DNA of 64,000 bases from the NCBI GenBank assembly GCA_029747585.1, contig JAPEVF010000059.1:1-64000 (forward strand), written 5' to 3'. The position numbers were made by a program, and so were the translations under genes. The notes under the pieces are model-generated. The model was not told where the DNA came from, made no database searches, and saw only the letters and a list, made by a program, of their open reading frames with translations. The stretch's first letter is position 1; every line of letters starts with the position of its first letter. The stretch comes from Pleurotus djamor (taxonomy: Eukaryota; Basidiomycota; Agaricomycetes; Agaricales; Pleurotaceae). Below, piece by piece: positions 54,553-64,000 of this stretch.

Positions 54553-56058
54553 TCACCGAGAACCCTGGGGTACCCGTTCTTCACTCGACCCGGAGATGAG
54601 CACGAGAGATACTAGCTGGCTGAGCAAATTGATCTCCTTGGTCGTCAGGTTGTGATTAGAAATCCACAATTCGTCGATCTTAGCCCCAAGGGAGGCGCGA
54701 TGCACCAACCATTTCTTTATTATAGGAATCGTTTTGGCTTTGGGCTTGATATGGTGACATTTGATATGGAGCTGTTGGAGACAGGGATACGGTAAAGTTT
54801 GCCGATTGGATTCGGTAAAAAGCTCCATTGTATAACCCTCCAGATAGAGTCGTGTGATCGAACGTGACTCTTTCAAGACGAGTGCACGGTCGGTATGTAA
54901 AGTTGTGATTTCCAGCTCTGGGATCAAGAGGGCTGGGAGCGACGGCAACGGTACAACGGAAAGGGAACGCTCCCCGTGCACGGGGTCGGAATAGATGAAG
55001 TCCGTGTCTCTATCATGAAGCTTGAGGCAGTTGAATTTGGCGCGGACGCAGAGTCCAAAAAAGACGACGAGCGGATTCATTATATCATCCGCGAAGGGGT
55101 CCCGTGAAGTCCAGCTTGTATTTGAATAAACACGGGCCCGCCGGAGGGCGTAGAGACGAATGGATTCGAGCAGCTGTCGAAGAACCGGCCATTGACAATT
55201 TGCACCAACGACGAATTCTGTGATGGCGTGGCTGGAGACATTGGCAGCTGGGTTGGCGACATCAGCATGCATTGTAGTAGGAATGTCTACGGAGAGGTAC
55301 TCGAGATGTGGCAGACCGCGAAGGAAGCCGAGGAATGTAGAAAGCTTTGGTGGAGTCGTGGCTGAGTCATGCCATTGTCTTTCGAGGGAGAGCCTTCGGA
55401 TATTAGGAAACAGAGAAGCATCAAGTTGTGCGTAGACGCTGCGCGAGTAAAATTCACGCAAGCGAGGTGCACTTCCACCAAGAAAGCCCGCCGGTAAATG
55501 CGCTGGCGACTCCAGTTCAATGTATACGTATTCCAAGGATGGGGCTGGCTTGACCATAGTAAGGAGATGATCGGCATTGTCGTACCAAGTCAAGCGTCGC
55601 AGACGTTCTGGTGATGAGAGGATGGCAGAGCTAATGGGTTGATCGGCTAGTGGCCTCCGGAGCATTCGCAAGTCGACTAGAGCTTTCTTGGCTCTGGAAA
55701 GCATCTCTGGCCTCCAGCCTTCGCGACAATCGTCAAGGTTGGTCCACAGGCGAGGTTCATCTATGGCGGTGGTTCGCCACAGACGGCAGACATGAGTAAC
55801 ACTGACCCACGGCAGGGGAGCGTTGTAGCGATATGTATTTTCAAGGATTCGAAAGATCATGGACAGTATCTCGACTGGAAGGTGCCTCGTCGCCGCGCAG
55901 GTCGCGTTATGCAGTGCGCGCAAGCGGCGTATTTCAGCATAGTGAGCGTCGATCTTCGCGTTGATTTGGACTTGAAGGGACGAGATGTCGGTCGCATCGA
56001 ATTCCTTGGAGGATGGGTCTTCCAAGACGCGTCGAGGCTTCTTCATGACAGCGCTCAT
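54553..56058 (-). CDS. F-box protein, tandem array member 3
   Basis: The start at 56058 gives MSAVMKKPRRVLEDPSSKE; a Met ten codons upstream is less likely. INAKIDAHYAEIRRLRALHN, then F-box RHLPVEILSMIFRILEN and PWVSVTHVCRLWRTTAID. LRR-like region: LSSPERLRRLTWYDNADHL, FLGGSAPRLREFYSRSVYA, LSLERQWHDSATTPPK, YPCLQQLHIKCHHIKPK, ending LVLISGSSEERVPQGSR. 501 residues, no intron. Closest to member 2 in the coiled-coil start. Confidence 0.86.
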   Translation of the reverse strand: MSAVMKKPRRVLEDPSSKEFDATDISSLQVQINAKIDAHYAEIRRLRALHNATCAATRHLPVEILSMIFRILENTYRYNAPLPWVSVTHVCRLWRTTAIDEPRLWTNLDDCREGWRPEMLSRAKKALVDLRMLRRPLADQPISSAILSSPERLRRLTWYDNADHLLTMVKPAPSLEYVYIELESPAHLPAGFLGGSAPRLREFYSRSVYAQLDASLFPNIRRLSLERQWHDSATTPPKLSTFLGFLRGLPHLEYLSVDIPTTMHADVANPAANVSSHAITEFVVGANCQWPVLRQLLESIRLYALRRARVYSNTSWTSRDPFADDIMNPLVVFFGLCVRAKFNCLKLHDRDTDFIYSDPVHGERSLSVVPLPSLPALLIPELEITTLHTDRALVLKESRSITRLYLEGYTMELFTESNRQTLPYPCLQQLHIKCHHIKPKAKTIPIIKKWLVHRASLGAKIDELWISNHNLTTKEINLLSQLVSLVLISGSSEERVPQGSR

Positions 56059-56637
56059 CGAGAGAGGGTCTAGTGTGTGATTGCACAAGCAGCAAGAACA
56101 GACGGATCGCAGTGAAGGCAGTGACTAGAGCGGAAAGTGTGGTTGAAAAGACGGAAGTCCACGCACAAAATCTGATGGTATAAATACTGCTGTGGCCCGA
56201 AGCTTGACGGTGGTGGACTGTGGTCATTCTCTTTGACTCCATCTCATGTTCAGCTGCTGTCAATGATTGATCAATGAGATCACTTGTAGGTTACTTGAGT
56301 CACATCTTGAAGTAGCAATGAGGAAATGCCAATGAGGAGTGGTCTGGTTCCTCGCAACAAAGATGAGTGGGATGAGTGGGTCAACCAAAGCGTCAAAGGG
56401 GAACGGTACTGGACGGTCCGAGCATGATAGGGGCATTTTCAGGGAACAGACCATTGGACTCGACGGTAAGATGGGATTCTCCGTGTGAGGGCGTGTAACG
56501 ATGTCTTTGTATGAGTATATAATCTATTCCATAGATGATATTATGATGTATGGTACGATTTCGTTCCTTCTATTACAGAAGCGTTCGTCATGTCATGGAT
56601 AACACTTACTACGACGTCAAGGTAGCTACCTAATCCA
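56059..56637. promoter_or_regulatory. Upstream region of F-box member 3
   Basis: 579 bases including the copied TATAAATACTG element at about 56179 and the stop-side flank of member 4. No gene recognised. Confidence 0.5.
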
Positions 56638-58184
56638 TCATCTAGAGCCTTGTGGTACCCGGATTTCGTCCCCAAACTCAGGAATAAGCACAAGGGATAC
56701 TGACTGGCTGAGCGATTTGATCTCTTTAGGTGTCAGGTTGTGGCCAATGATCGACAATTCGTCGATCTTGGCTCCGAGGGCCACGCGATTCGCTAGCCAT
56801 CTCTTCATTATTGGAAGTACTTGGGATTTGGGCTTCATATGACGGCCTTGAATGTGGAGCTGTCGCAGAGAGGGATACGGCACGGATTCTGGATTAAGGC
56901 CCAACAAACACTCTAGTCCGAGACCGCCCTCCAAACGAAGTTGCTTGACTGAACGAGACTCTTTCAGGAAGAGTCCACCATTGGTATGGAAAGATGTGAC
57001 TTCCAGCTCTGCGCTCAAGAGGTCAGGTATTGACGACAGCGGTTGGATTTGAAGGTAACACTCCCGTTTCAGGGGGTCCGAGTATGAGAAGTACGTCACT
57101 CCAGAGTCTGAAATCTTGAGGAAGTCAGGCTTTTTGCGGATGCAAGATCCAAAGAAGGTAACGAGTGTCTTCAATATATCGTCCGGGAAGGGATCTCGGG
57201 AGTACATGTCGAAGTTCGAGTAGACAAAGGCCCGCTGAAGGACGTCCAGACAAATGGATTCAAGAAATTGACGAAGGACCAGCCATTTACAGTTGGCACC
57301 GATCATAAGCATCTTGAGAGCGTGGACCGAGACATTCTGAGCCGAGTCAACGACATCTGCTTGCATTGCAGCAGGGATGTTTATGGCGAGCTGTTCGAGA
57401 TGTGCAAGGCAACGAAGGAAAGCGAGCAACGTAGTCAGCTTGATTGATGTGGCAATAGAGTCATGCCATTGCCCTTGAAGACAGAGAACGCGTAGATTTG
57501 AGAATAGAGGGGTGCATCGAGGTGGACGTAGACATTGCGTGAATAAAAGATCCGCAAACGAGGTGCATAGCTCCCAAGGAAGCCCGCCGGTAAAGGTGCT
57601 GGTGATTTGAGGTGAATGTTTACAGACTCTAAAAACGGAGCTGGCTTTACAAGCTTGAGAAGTTCATCTGGATTGTCTCGCCATGTCAAGCTCTTGAAGC
57701 GTTCCGGGAACGGGATGACGGCGGAGGCAACTTGTTGCTCGGATAATGGATTAGAATCCACCATCAGGTGAACGGGAGCTCGCCTAGCCCGGATAAGCAT
57801 CTCTTGTTGCCAGCCACTCCGACATGTGGCAAGGTCGGTCCATAGACGGGGTTCATTGATGGCGATGGTTCTCCATAAACGGCAGACGTGGGTAAAATTG
57901 ATCCACCCCATAGGTGGAAGGATGATACTGGCCTTGCTGGCACTTACTAGATAGCCAAGAATCATAGATAGTACTTCAACGGGGAGTCGACTCGTCGCAG
58001 CGCAGTTCGCGTTGTGCAGTTCGCGCAGGCGTTGAATTTCGGCTTCGAGGGGTCGAGAAAGGCGTCGGATTTCAGCATAACAGGCGTCGATCTTCGCATT
58101 GATTTCAGCTTGGCGTGAGATCAAGTCGGTTCCTTTGAGTTCCTTGGGGGTTGTCTCTTCGGAGACGCGTCGAGACTTCTTCAT
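56638..58184 (-). pseudogene. F-box protein, tandem array member 4, frameshifted
   Basis: The start at 58184 gives MKKSRRVSEETTPKELKG, INAKIDACYAEIRRLSRPLEAEIQRL, F-box SRLPVEVLSMILGYLVS with INFTHVCRLWRTIAIN, then FPERFKSLTWRDNPDEL and VNIHLKSPAPLPAGFLGS. Near 57510 the frame shifts: LDAPLYSQIYAF replaces LDAPLFSNLRVLCLQGQWHD of the paralogs and a stop follows. The correct frame resumes as LLAFLRCLAHLEQL and ends DEIRVPQGSR at 56638. A two-base CT excess within CTCTATTC explains the break. Either a recent pseudogene or a sequencing error; everything else is well preserved. Confidence 0.75.
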
Positions 58185-58327
58185 GATGGTGGTTGCAGAA
58201 AGAAAGCCACAAACGCGAGTTCTTGACATATAGGGAATTTTAATAGGGGCAACATTCCCGATCATCTCCCACGTGAGTTGAAGCGCGCCGACCTGCACAG
58301 CGCACTCCGTCCTTTCCTCCGACTACC

Positions 58328-60129
58328 ATGTCCTCCCATTCAACGCCCAGGAAACCTCGTCTAGACACCATCTTCTCCTACTCACCATCCCCTTCCACCG
58401 CCACCACCACTCCCTCGCAACCCTCCTCCTCCTCAACCCTCCTGACTCTCCCTCCCTTCTCGTCCACATCTCGTCCACGTCTCCAAGCACTCTACGCAGA
58501 TATATCCCGACAGAAGACATCAAATCCAGAATCCTACCATGCTAACGTAGAATGGTGGCGCAGGGCATTGGAAGTCGTCGTGTCCACAGGCTATCTGATA
58601 TCGCAGTCGCATTCACTCGCTCCCGGTGGCAGCAAGCTCGTGCTCACTGCAGATTCTAGCTTGTTGAATGCGTTGAAAGTCGAGGGAGTGGGTAAACCCT
58701 TGGCTTTGGGTGCTGTTATCGCAAGTTCACATCCTTACTTTTACCTTGCTCAGCTACTGACGAAGCACTGTTTCTCGTCTGTAGCCCGAACTCGTCACGA
58801 ACGCAACATTCATCCCTTTTAAATCATTCCTAACATCACCCTACTCCATATACCCCACCGCACTCTCATCATGGATGGGCGTACCCAGCAAAGCCGCCTG
58901 GTACCTCGTCGGTAAACCCATGTCATGGGCACTCGAACGAGCAGGCGTAACAGGCGAAGACGGTATCGTCACCTCGCTCACGCATTCCCTAACGGGCAGC
59001 TCGGGTAGTTCTCACGGGAACGGGTATGGTGGTTATGGTGGGTCGGGAAGACCTTGGTATGGTGACTATGTTGTGAAAGTGTTGGTGGAACGGGCGGCGG
59101 ATGAGGTTATGCGTATTCAACGGGGTAAGGAGGGTGAAGGGGCGGCGGGGAGGCTGTATAGTACGGAGGCCTTCCGACGCGTGTTCGCAGGCGCTGTGGG
59201 TGTAAGCGGAGTTGTCGAGGGTTTGGGTGTCGACGCGGATGTGATGCAGGAGGATGCCGAGGCGTTACTCGATGAGAGGGATATGCAGGTCCTCTCTAAA
59301 TATCTTCAGAGGGACCGAGGATGTCTCGTTGTGGATGGCGACGTGAGTGCTACGGCCATACATTTTCAAATGCACGCCGCTCATTCTAACCTCTCCTAGA
59401 CCTTGAAATTCGTCTCGTCTTCGGCGCCTGCAGAAGAGCGTACCATCACAGTCGTTGATCGAGGTATCCTAGAACTGAAGAACGCCGTCGAGAATATGCA
59501 CAAGCAGATAGAATCCCTGCAAGCGCGAATCGCCACCTTGACCGCGAAAGCGTCAAGTGCCATACGTGATAAACAGAAAGCAGTGGCGACCGGTCATCTG
59601 AAGTCGCGGAAACAGTTGCAGGATGTTCTGGAGAGACGATTGGGGTCGCTGCAAACTCTTGAGGCTACGCTGTATAGCGTCGAAGAGGCTGCTCAGGATA
59701 TCCAGGTTCGACTCCGCATTTCTATCTCCAATTCCATGGAGTTTACTGACTCAATGGTCGCGCTACGTCTAGATAATGAAATCCTACGAGTCATCCACCA
59801 CCACCCTCCGCGCTATACTCTCTCATCCGTCACTGAAGAAAGAGAAGGTAGAAGAAACGATGGAAGCGATGGCCGAAGCGATGGGTGACGCTAGAGAGAT
59901 CGACGACGCTGTAAGGATTGGCGGCGACGTCGCGTTGGGTATTGGGGAAGGACAGACAAGTGTGGATGATAGCGAGCTTGAGGAGGAGTTGAATAGGATG
60001 GTCGAGGAGATGAAGTTGGAGGAGAGGATCAGAGAGCGGGAAAAGGAACCTTCGCATTCCGAGCCGGCGCGAACGACCCAGCCCAGCGTGGAAGAAGGGA
60101 TGAGAGAGAAGGTTGCTGTCCTCGCATAA
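58328..60129 (+). CDS. CHM7: CHM7/CHMP7-like ESCRT-III protein (Snf7 family)
   Basis: Nuclear-envelope and ER surveillance ESCRT-III subunit. The start at 58328 gives MSSHSTPRKPRLDTIFSYS. The N-terminal half (NVEWWRRALEVVVSTGYLIS, SSWMGVPSKAAWYLVGKPM) is the winged-helix region of CHM7. The C-terminal half is Snf7-like: RGILELKNAVENMHKQIESLQ, KQLQDVLERRLGSLQTLEATL, IMKSYESSTTTLRAILSHP, and the acidic tail EELNRMVEEMKLEERIRE. A Gly-rich insertion (HGNGYGGYGGSGRP) is unusual. Ends REKVAVLA at 60129. Four introns joined, including one before TLKFVSSSAPAEE. Divergent from F-box member 4 (143 bases). Confidence 0.88.
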
Positions 60130-60331
60130 CGATATACCTCACGGACTTTCTACGCTATCGCATCTTTCGTCTCCCTTCATCCCTCCATCTGTTTCAGCGA
60201 TTGGATACATTCCGTGTATATCATTTCGTCATTTCGTCGATTATAGCACATATTGGTACATTTCAAGCACGTGTATATATACATATATCATTGCCTCCAA
60301 GTCCGAGACCAGTGAATAGTGACCTTTCTAT

Positions 60332-60719
60332 CTAGTAGTGGTTGTCCGACATGCCAAAGGCTCGCTTGGTCTTGTCACCAAGGGTGTCGTTGTTGTGGGT
60401 GTGGTGGTTGGAGTTGCCGCTTAGATGGTCTGTGGCTTTCTGCCCGTACGATTTCTCGTTCTACAATGCGAGGTGACTCATGAGCGACGGTAACCTTGGT
60501 GTGATTCGGGTATGCTTACATTGGGCTGGAGGGTGGACGCGGCGGAATCGGTGTTGCCCTTGAATTTGTCGCCGAAGTGCTCAGTGGTCGTCTTCTGGGA
60601 ATCGGGCTGGCAAGGGGTCGTCAGATAGACATCCTATACATAAATCGTGCGAGGAATGAGCTCACCTTGATAGCGGCAGAGACCTTGTCGGTGAAAGATT
60701 GACGTCCGTGGTCAGACAT
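60332..60719 (-). CDS. HSP12: HSP12/HSP9-type small stress protein, copy 1
   Basis: Three exons: MSDHGRQSFTDKVSAAIK (60719-60666), PDSQKTTTEHFGDKFKGN then TDSAASTLQPN, and NEKSYGQKATDHLSGN ending AFGMSDNHY at 60332. The start motif MSDxGRQSFTDK and Gln/Asp/Thr-rich, highly hydrophilic helix are typical of fungal HSP12, a natively unfolded membrane-stabilising protein of stationary phase and osmotic or heat stress. A TATA candidate TTATATA lies at 60824-60830 and cAMP-response-like elements further upstream. Paralog at 61626-62066. Confidence 0.9.
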
Positions 60720-61625
60720 GATTATTTGAGTTGGACTTATAAGTAGTAGTAGTGGTTTGAGTGATCGAGTGATTGAATGTGAGTGGGTGATTTGATGTCT
60801 CTCCCTCGTCCATCCAAAGCCTCTTATATACGTATTCTCACCTGGGATTCTATGGAGCACGTATGGGTCACTGGGTGGCGACAGTGGCGACATGGTGCAG
60901 TCTGGTGCAGCCAAGGATGCAACGACGAACGCGTGACGTCATAAAGGGCCTTTGAACTAGGAAGTGAATTTCACGCCACTACTACATACGTCATTGACGT
61001 TATGGTGAGCCTATTTGCACCACGACGCGTAGTGGGATGATGACATGGACCATGGATATGGATACTGGGGTAGTTTGAGCTTGTAATGACGGTATTGGAT
61101 TTGGATGACGCATTTTAGCTTTATCATGTATATCTTCATGTGAGCACCTGTGGTCATGAGACCATGGGCGAGTTTACTGTGAACCTCGAGAAGGTTCTGG
61201 GACCCGGAGAGACGGTTAATCGTAGCCATGTATGGGGGAGCTCTAGACTGTGACAGTGCGAAGAAGCTACTTTACTTACCTGCAAGAACCTCGGTATCAG
61301 GTTTGTGATGTACTTCAATGACCTATATCAATGAATGATCAGAACGGAGAAATTCTAGCCGTGCTGAGATTTTGAGTTCCCCAGTTTTCCTGCAGTCAGA
61401 ATCGACCAGCTTAGCTCAAAGTTACCCTTCGCACCTGTATGGGACGTGCAACTATCTGTTTACTCCATGTGTGCCTGTGCGGTCGTTGAACGAAGTTGCA
61501 ATGTGGCAGAATATTCCGAAATCCGAGTAGGTAATTCAAATATTGACGGTGAGGTTCTGTTGCTACGGCATTTGTATTGCATTTGGTACTAAGATTCTAC
61601 ATTACTCCCTATGAACTTGAATCGT
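60720..61625. promoter_or_regulatory. Intergenic region with CRE-like elements
   Basis: 906 bases between the two HSP12 copies. A TATA candidate lies at 60824-60830 and the CRE-like cluster at 60934-61002. The remaining stretch to 61625 holds no recognised gene. Confidence 0.55.
60934..60941. promoter_or_regulatory. Palindromic CRE (TGACGTCA) upstream of HSP12 copy 1
   Basis: TGACGTCA, the perfect ATF/CREB-type site, lies 215 bases upstream of the HSP12 copy 1 ATG. Variants TACGTCA (60987-60993) and TGACGTTA (60995-61002) follow, so three sites cluster within 70 bases. Confidence 0.6.
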
Positions 61626-62066
61626 TCAGGCCCTGGAGTTCGAGTCGCCCATGCCCATCGCGTTCTTGGCCTTGTCCAGCATAGATTCCTAAGTTAACGC
61701 GTCGTTTGAATCAGTATCAGCATTNAAAAAATGATAATATACGAGAAACACACCTGGTTCTCGTTCTGGTTGCCGCTGAACGTGTCACCCATCTTCTGGG
61801 TAGCAGACTTCTGACTCTAAACGACAAATCAGACAATGGTGGTAAGGACCGACGAGGTGAACGTACCTCGGGCTGCATGGTAGAGGCAGCAGAATCGGTG
61901 GTGCTTTTGAACTTGTCACCCATCTGCTCGGTGAAGGACTTCTGGGAGTCGGGCTACGGAAGGAGCAACATGAACAATATGCAACGTCGCGATCGACGAC
62001 GAGGACACATACCTTCATGGCGGAAGAGGCCTTGTCGGTGAAAGATTGACGACCGGTGTCAGACAT
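61626..62066 (-). CDS. HSP12: HSP12/HSP9-type small stress protein, copy 2
   Basis: The start at 62066 gives MSDTGRQSFTDKASSAMK. Then PDSQKSFTEQMGDKFKSTTD and SAASTMQPE, then SQKSATQKMGDTFSGNQNE, ending KNAMGMGDSNSRA at 61626. Four exons, one more than copy 1. Same family and same start motif as copy 1, diverged elsewhere. A TATA candidate lies at 62148-62156; the shared upstream region with OTU1 contains AGGGG at 62227-62231, TGACGC at two places and a CACGTG E-box, all plausible stress elements. N at 61725 lies in an intron. Confidence 0.88.
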
Positions 62067-62254
62067 GGTGTTGTTGTATAGAGTAAGTAGTGCGAATAGA
62101 GCTGATAAACGATTGCAGGATAGGGATTGAGAGCGGTAGATGGGCTTTTATATATAGGACGCGTCTCGATATTAATGACGCAATGGCATGACGCGTTGAA
62201 TCACGTGTCTTGTGATTTAAAGTTGAAGGGGGGACGATCGATGCAGGAAATGAA
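62067..62254. promoter_or_regulatory. Bidirectional promoter HSP12 copy 2 / OTU1
   Basis: 188 bases between two divergent start codons. Contains AGGGG (stress-response element type) at 62227, a CACGTG E-box near 62203 and two TGACGC half-sites. A stress promoter shared by a chaperone-like and a protein-quality-control gene fits the sequence; no expression data. Confidence 0.5.
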
Positions 62255-63563
62255 ATGGCTCCACTCCGACTTCGACATTCCAAAGGCGTCTCGAGCCTCG
62301 ATGTCGACGCTGATGCGACGGTTGCCGTGTTACAGCAGCAGATCTTCTCTGTCACAGACATCCCTCCCTCTGCGCAGATCTGCAAGACTGGATATCCACC
62401 CCGCCCGTTGACGCTCGTCCCCGAGTTGCCTGTGTCGAGTCTTGGTCTCAGGCCGGGCGATCAGATCATCGTCAGCGAGTCCGCGTCCGCGCCTGCGCCT
62501 GTCGCTCCTCCCCCTGTCTCCGTTGCCGCCCCTGCCCCTGTCCCTTCTGCCAGTGCCTCAGGACCTGCGTCCGTGGAAACCCAAGATGGCAGTCATCTCG
62601 TCCATCGTGTCCGTCCATTCAGTCGCCTGTTTGTCCTTCGCCTTCTCAACGACCTGCACAGATCGTCCCAGACGACAACTCGTGTCTCTTCTCTTCTATC
62701 GCACTCATCTTCCATCTGTCGAACCCACAGACCATACGAAAATGTTGCTCGATCCCCCTCCAAATTTCATTTCATGTACACCTGCTGACTCCAGTACCAC
62801 ACAGTCGTTGCGGATGGGATCCAGCGTGACCCCCAAACTTACAATGAAGCCATTCTGGGGTACGCAGCATGCACTCATCCGCTACGTCTCCGCTCATTCC
62901 GGCGCAGCATGTCCCCAGACAAATACATCTCCACTATCCTCAAGCCATCCACTTGGGGCGGTGCGATCGAGCTGTCGATCCTAGCCAACCATTTCAACAC
63001 GGAAATAGACAGCATCGACGTTGAAACAGGGAGAGTCGACCAATTCGAGCCGGCGCAGAATTCATCTGGGTACACACTTCACCCTCTTCTCTCTTCCTTC
63101 TCGGTAGGCCATCACCAGCTGACTTGAACGGCTAATTGTAGCAACCGTTGTGTTCTCGTCTATTCGGGGATCCATTACGATGCTGCCACATTGGCACCTA
63201 TGGTCGATGCTCCGGCAGACTTCCACCAGACCGTATTCCCTATCGTACGCTCTTCCTTCCTTCCATCCATACAATTCAACACCCATTCTAACCACCCACC
63301 TAGCGATCCACGGACTCGAACTCGGATCCAGTCCTCATTGCAGCGAAGAAGCTAGCTGATATCCTTCGTGCGAAGAGAGCTTTCACGAATACATCGACGT
63401 TCGACTTGAAATGCGAGGTGCGTTGCGTCCTTGTTGCCTATTTACGAGCTATTCCCCGATAATGACGGATCATCACTAGCAATGTGGGGTGGGCCTCAAG
63501 GGAGAGAAAGGCGCCAGAGCCCACGCTGAACAGACTGGACACACCAGGTTTGGAGAGTATTAA
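62255..63563 (+). CDS. OTU1: OTU1/YOD1 deubiquitinase
   Basis: Cysteine protease that trims ubiquitin chains on Cdc48/p97 clients. The start at 62255 gives MAPLRLRHSKGVSSLDVDAD, a UBX-like N-terminal domain (SLGLRPGDQIIVS). An intron of about 54 nt joins LVHR to IVPDDNSCLFSSIALIFHL, holding the catalytic Asp-Asn-Ser-Cys. Then VADGIQRDPQTYNEAILG, PSTWGGAIELSILANHF and VLVYSGIHYDAA (catalytic His). The C-terminal C2H2 zinc finger CEQCGVGLKGEKGARAHAEQ ends FGEY at 63563. At least five introns. Divergent from HSP12 copy 2. Confidence 0.92.
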
Positions 63564-64000
63564 ATCCGTTCGAGTCCCCTATGTATGATGGAGACCCCTA
63601 ATACACACAATTCATCATTGTTCCCAACGTTGACCAGGCCTCGTTTGCGGTCGTTCCCCATCATTCGAGAGCCCTTGACTTGTACTTGCCGGAATTTCTG
63701 TGACCGGGAATGATCAATCATTCAATGGACGCCTGTAATGCACGCAGTCAACACGCAGGCCGCATTATACTCTCTTGAGGCCAAGGTGGGGTGCCTTTTG
63801 ATGTTTTCTGGCGCCCTCACTCTGTTGTAACTCTATTGCCCATTGGCCCAAGTCCCTGGTCTCCACAGCGAAAAGCGCTATATATGATTGTCGCCGAGGA
63901 ACTACTGGTCCCTTTCTTCTCTTCCTCTCCTTCTCTCTCTCGCTCTCTCCTCTGAAAGTTGAAGGCTACCCAAAAGAAAACGAACCTCAGTGAAAACTTG
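63564..64000 (+). promoter_or_regulatory. Promoter region of an unseen downstream gene
   Basis: TATATAT at 63879-63885 is followed by a pure C/T tract (CTTTCTTCTCTTCCTCTCC and further) at about 63910-63955, a typical basidiomycete transcription start zone. The gene body would start beyond the window. No other feature seen. Confidence 0.6.

Noticed and set aside
62442..62984. 180-residue frame overlapping OTU1
   Set aside because: Overlaps the OTU1 exons in another frame; OTU1 shows the catalytic motifs.
1..64000. CRISPR array, prophage or bacterial operon structure
   Set aside because: None expected or seen; the genes are intron-bearing and eukaryotic.

Overview
The window is nuclear DNA of a filamentous fungus, most likely a mushroom-forming basidiomycete (Agaricomycetes). 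Evidence: dense genes on both strands, many introns of about 48-65 nt with GT(A/G)NGT donors, agaric-style F-box genes, and a large set of recognisable single-copy eukaryotic housekeeping genes. Single N characters cluster in certain blocks. Within exons they fall mostly at third codon positions, which suggests masked allelic differences of a dikaryotic or heterozygous isolate rather than assembly gaps. I saw no tRNA, rRNA, CRISPR array or intact transposon. Most genes are spliced, so boundaries were set by joining exons by eye; coordinates run from start codon to stop codon.

Layout. 0-3 kb: two guanine deaminase genes in tandem (-), the first cut by the window edge. 3.8-15.1 kb: a small unknown protein, mRNA capping enzyme, SAR1 GTPase, an F-box protein, SRP receptor beta, a tiny double-stranded-RNA-binding-domain protein and a secreted Thr/Ser-rich protein. 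15.6-26.2 kb: UTP21, an F-box/LRR-like protein, a Tim17-family membrane protein, a WDR53-like protein, a glutamine-synthetase-like enzyme with a 9-nt microexon, and a DUF3074 protein. 26.3-38.9 kb: an MFS transporter, glia maturation factor, GPI mannosyltransferase I, SKP1, mitochondrial bL27, a PAP2 lipid phosphatase, an inositol-polyphosphate 5-phosphatase, beta-carbonic anhydrase, and ribosomal protein L7 with an intronic C/D snoRNA.

39.4-50.0 kb is the main accessory region: a head-to-tail array of five related single-pass membrane proteins (signal peptide, Cys-rich ectodomain, Ser/Thr stalk, glycine-zipper transmembrane helix, cytosolic tail), interrupted by an aldo-keto reductase. 50.4-58.2 kb is a second tandem array: four F-box paralogs (-), the last frameshifted. 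58.3-63.6 kb: CHM7-like ESCRT-III protein, two HSP12-type stress proteins and the OTU1 deubiquitinase; the last 437 bases look like a promoter for a gene beyond the window.

Functional links. SKP1 lies in the same window as six F-box genes, its usual SCF partners, though the housekeeping genes show no operon-like logic. SAR1, SRP receptor beta, GPI14 and the 5-phosphatase serve the secretory and endomembrane system. UTP21, RPL7 and its snoRNA serve ribosome biogenesis. OTU1 and CHM7 serve protein and membrane quality control. The most novel items are the membrane-protein array, the 77-residue dsRBD protein with hairpins in its 3' flank, the intronic snoRNA and several extreme exon structures.
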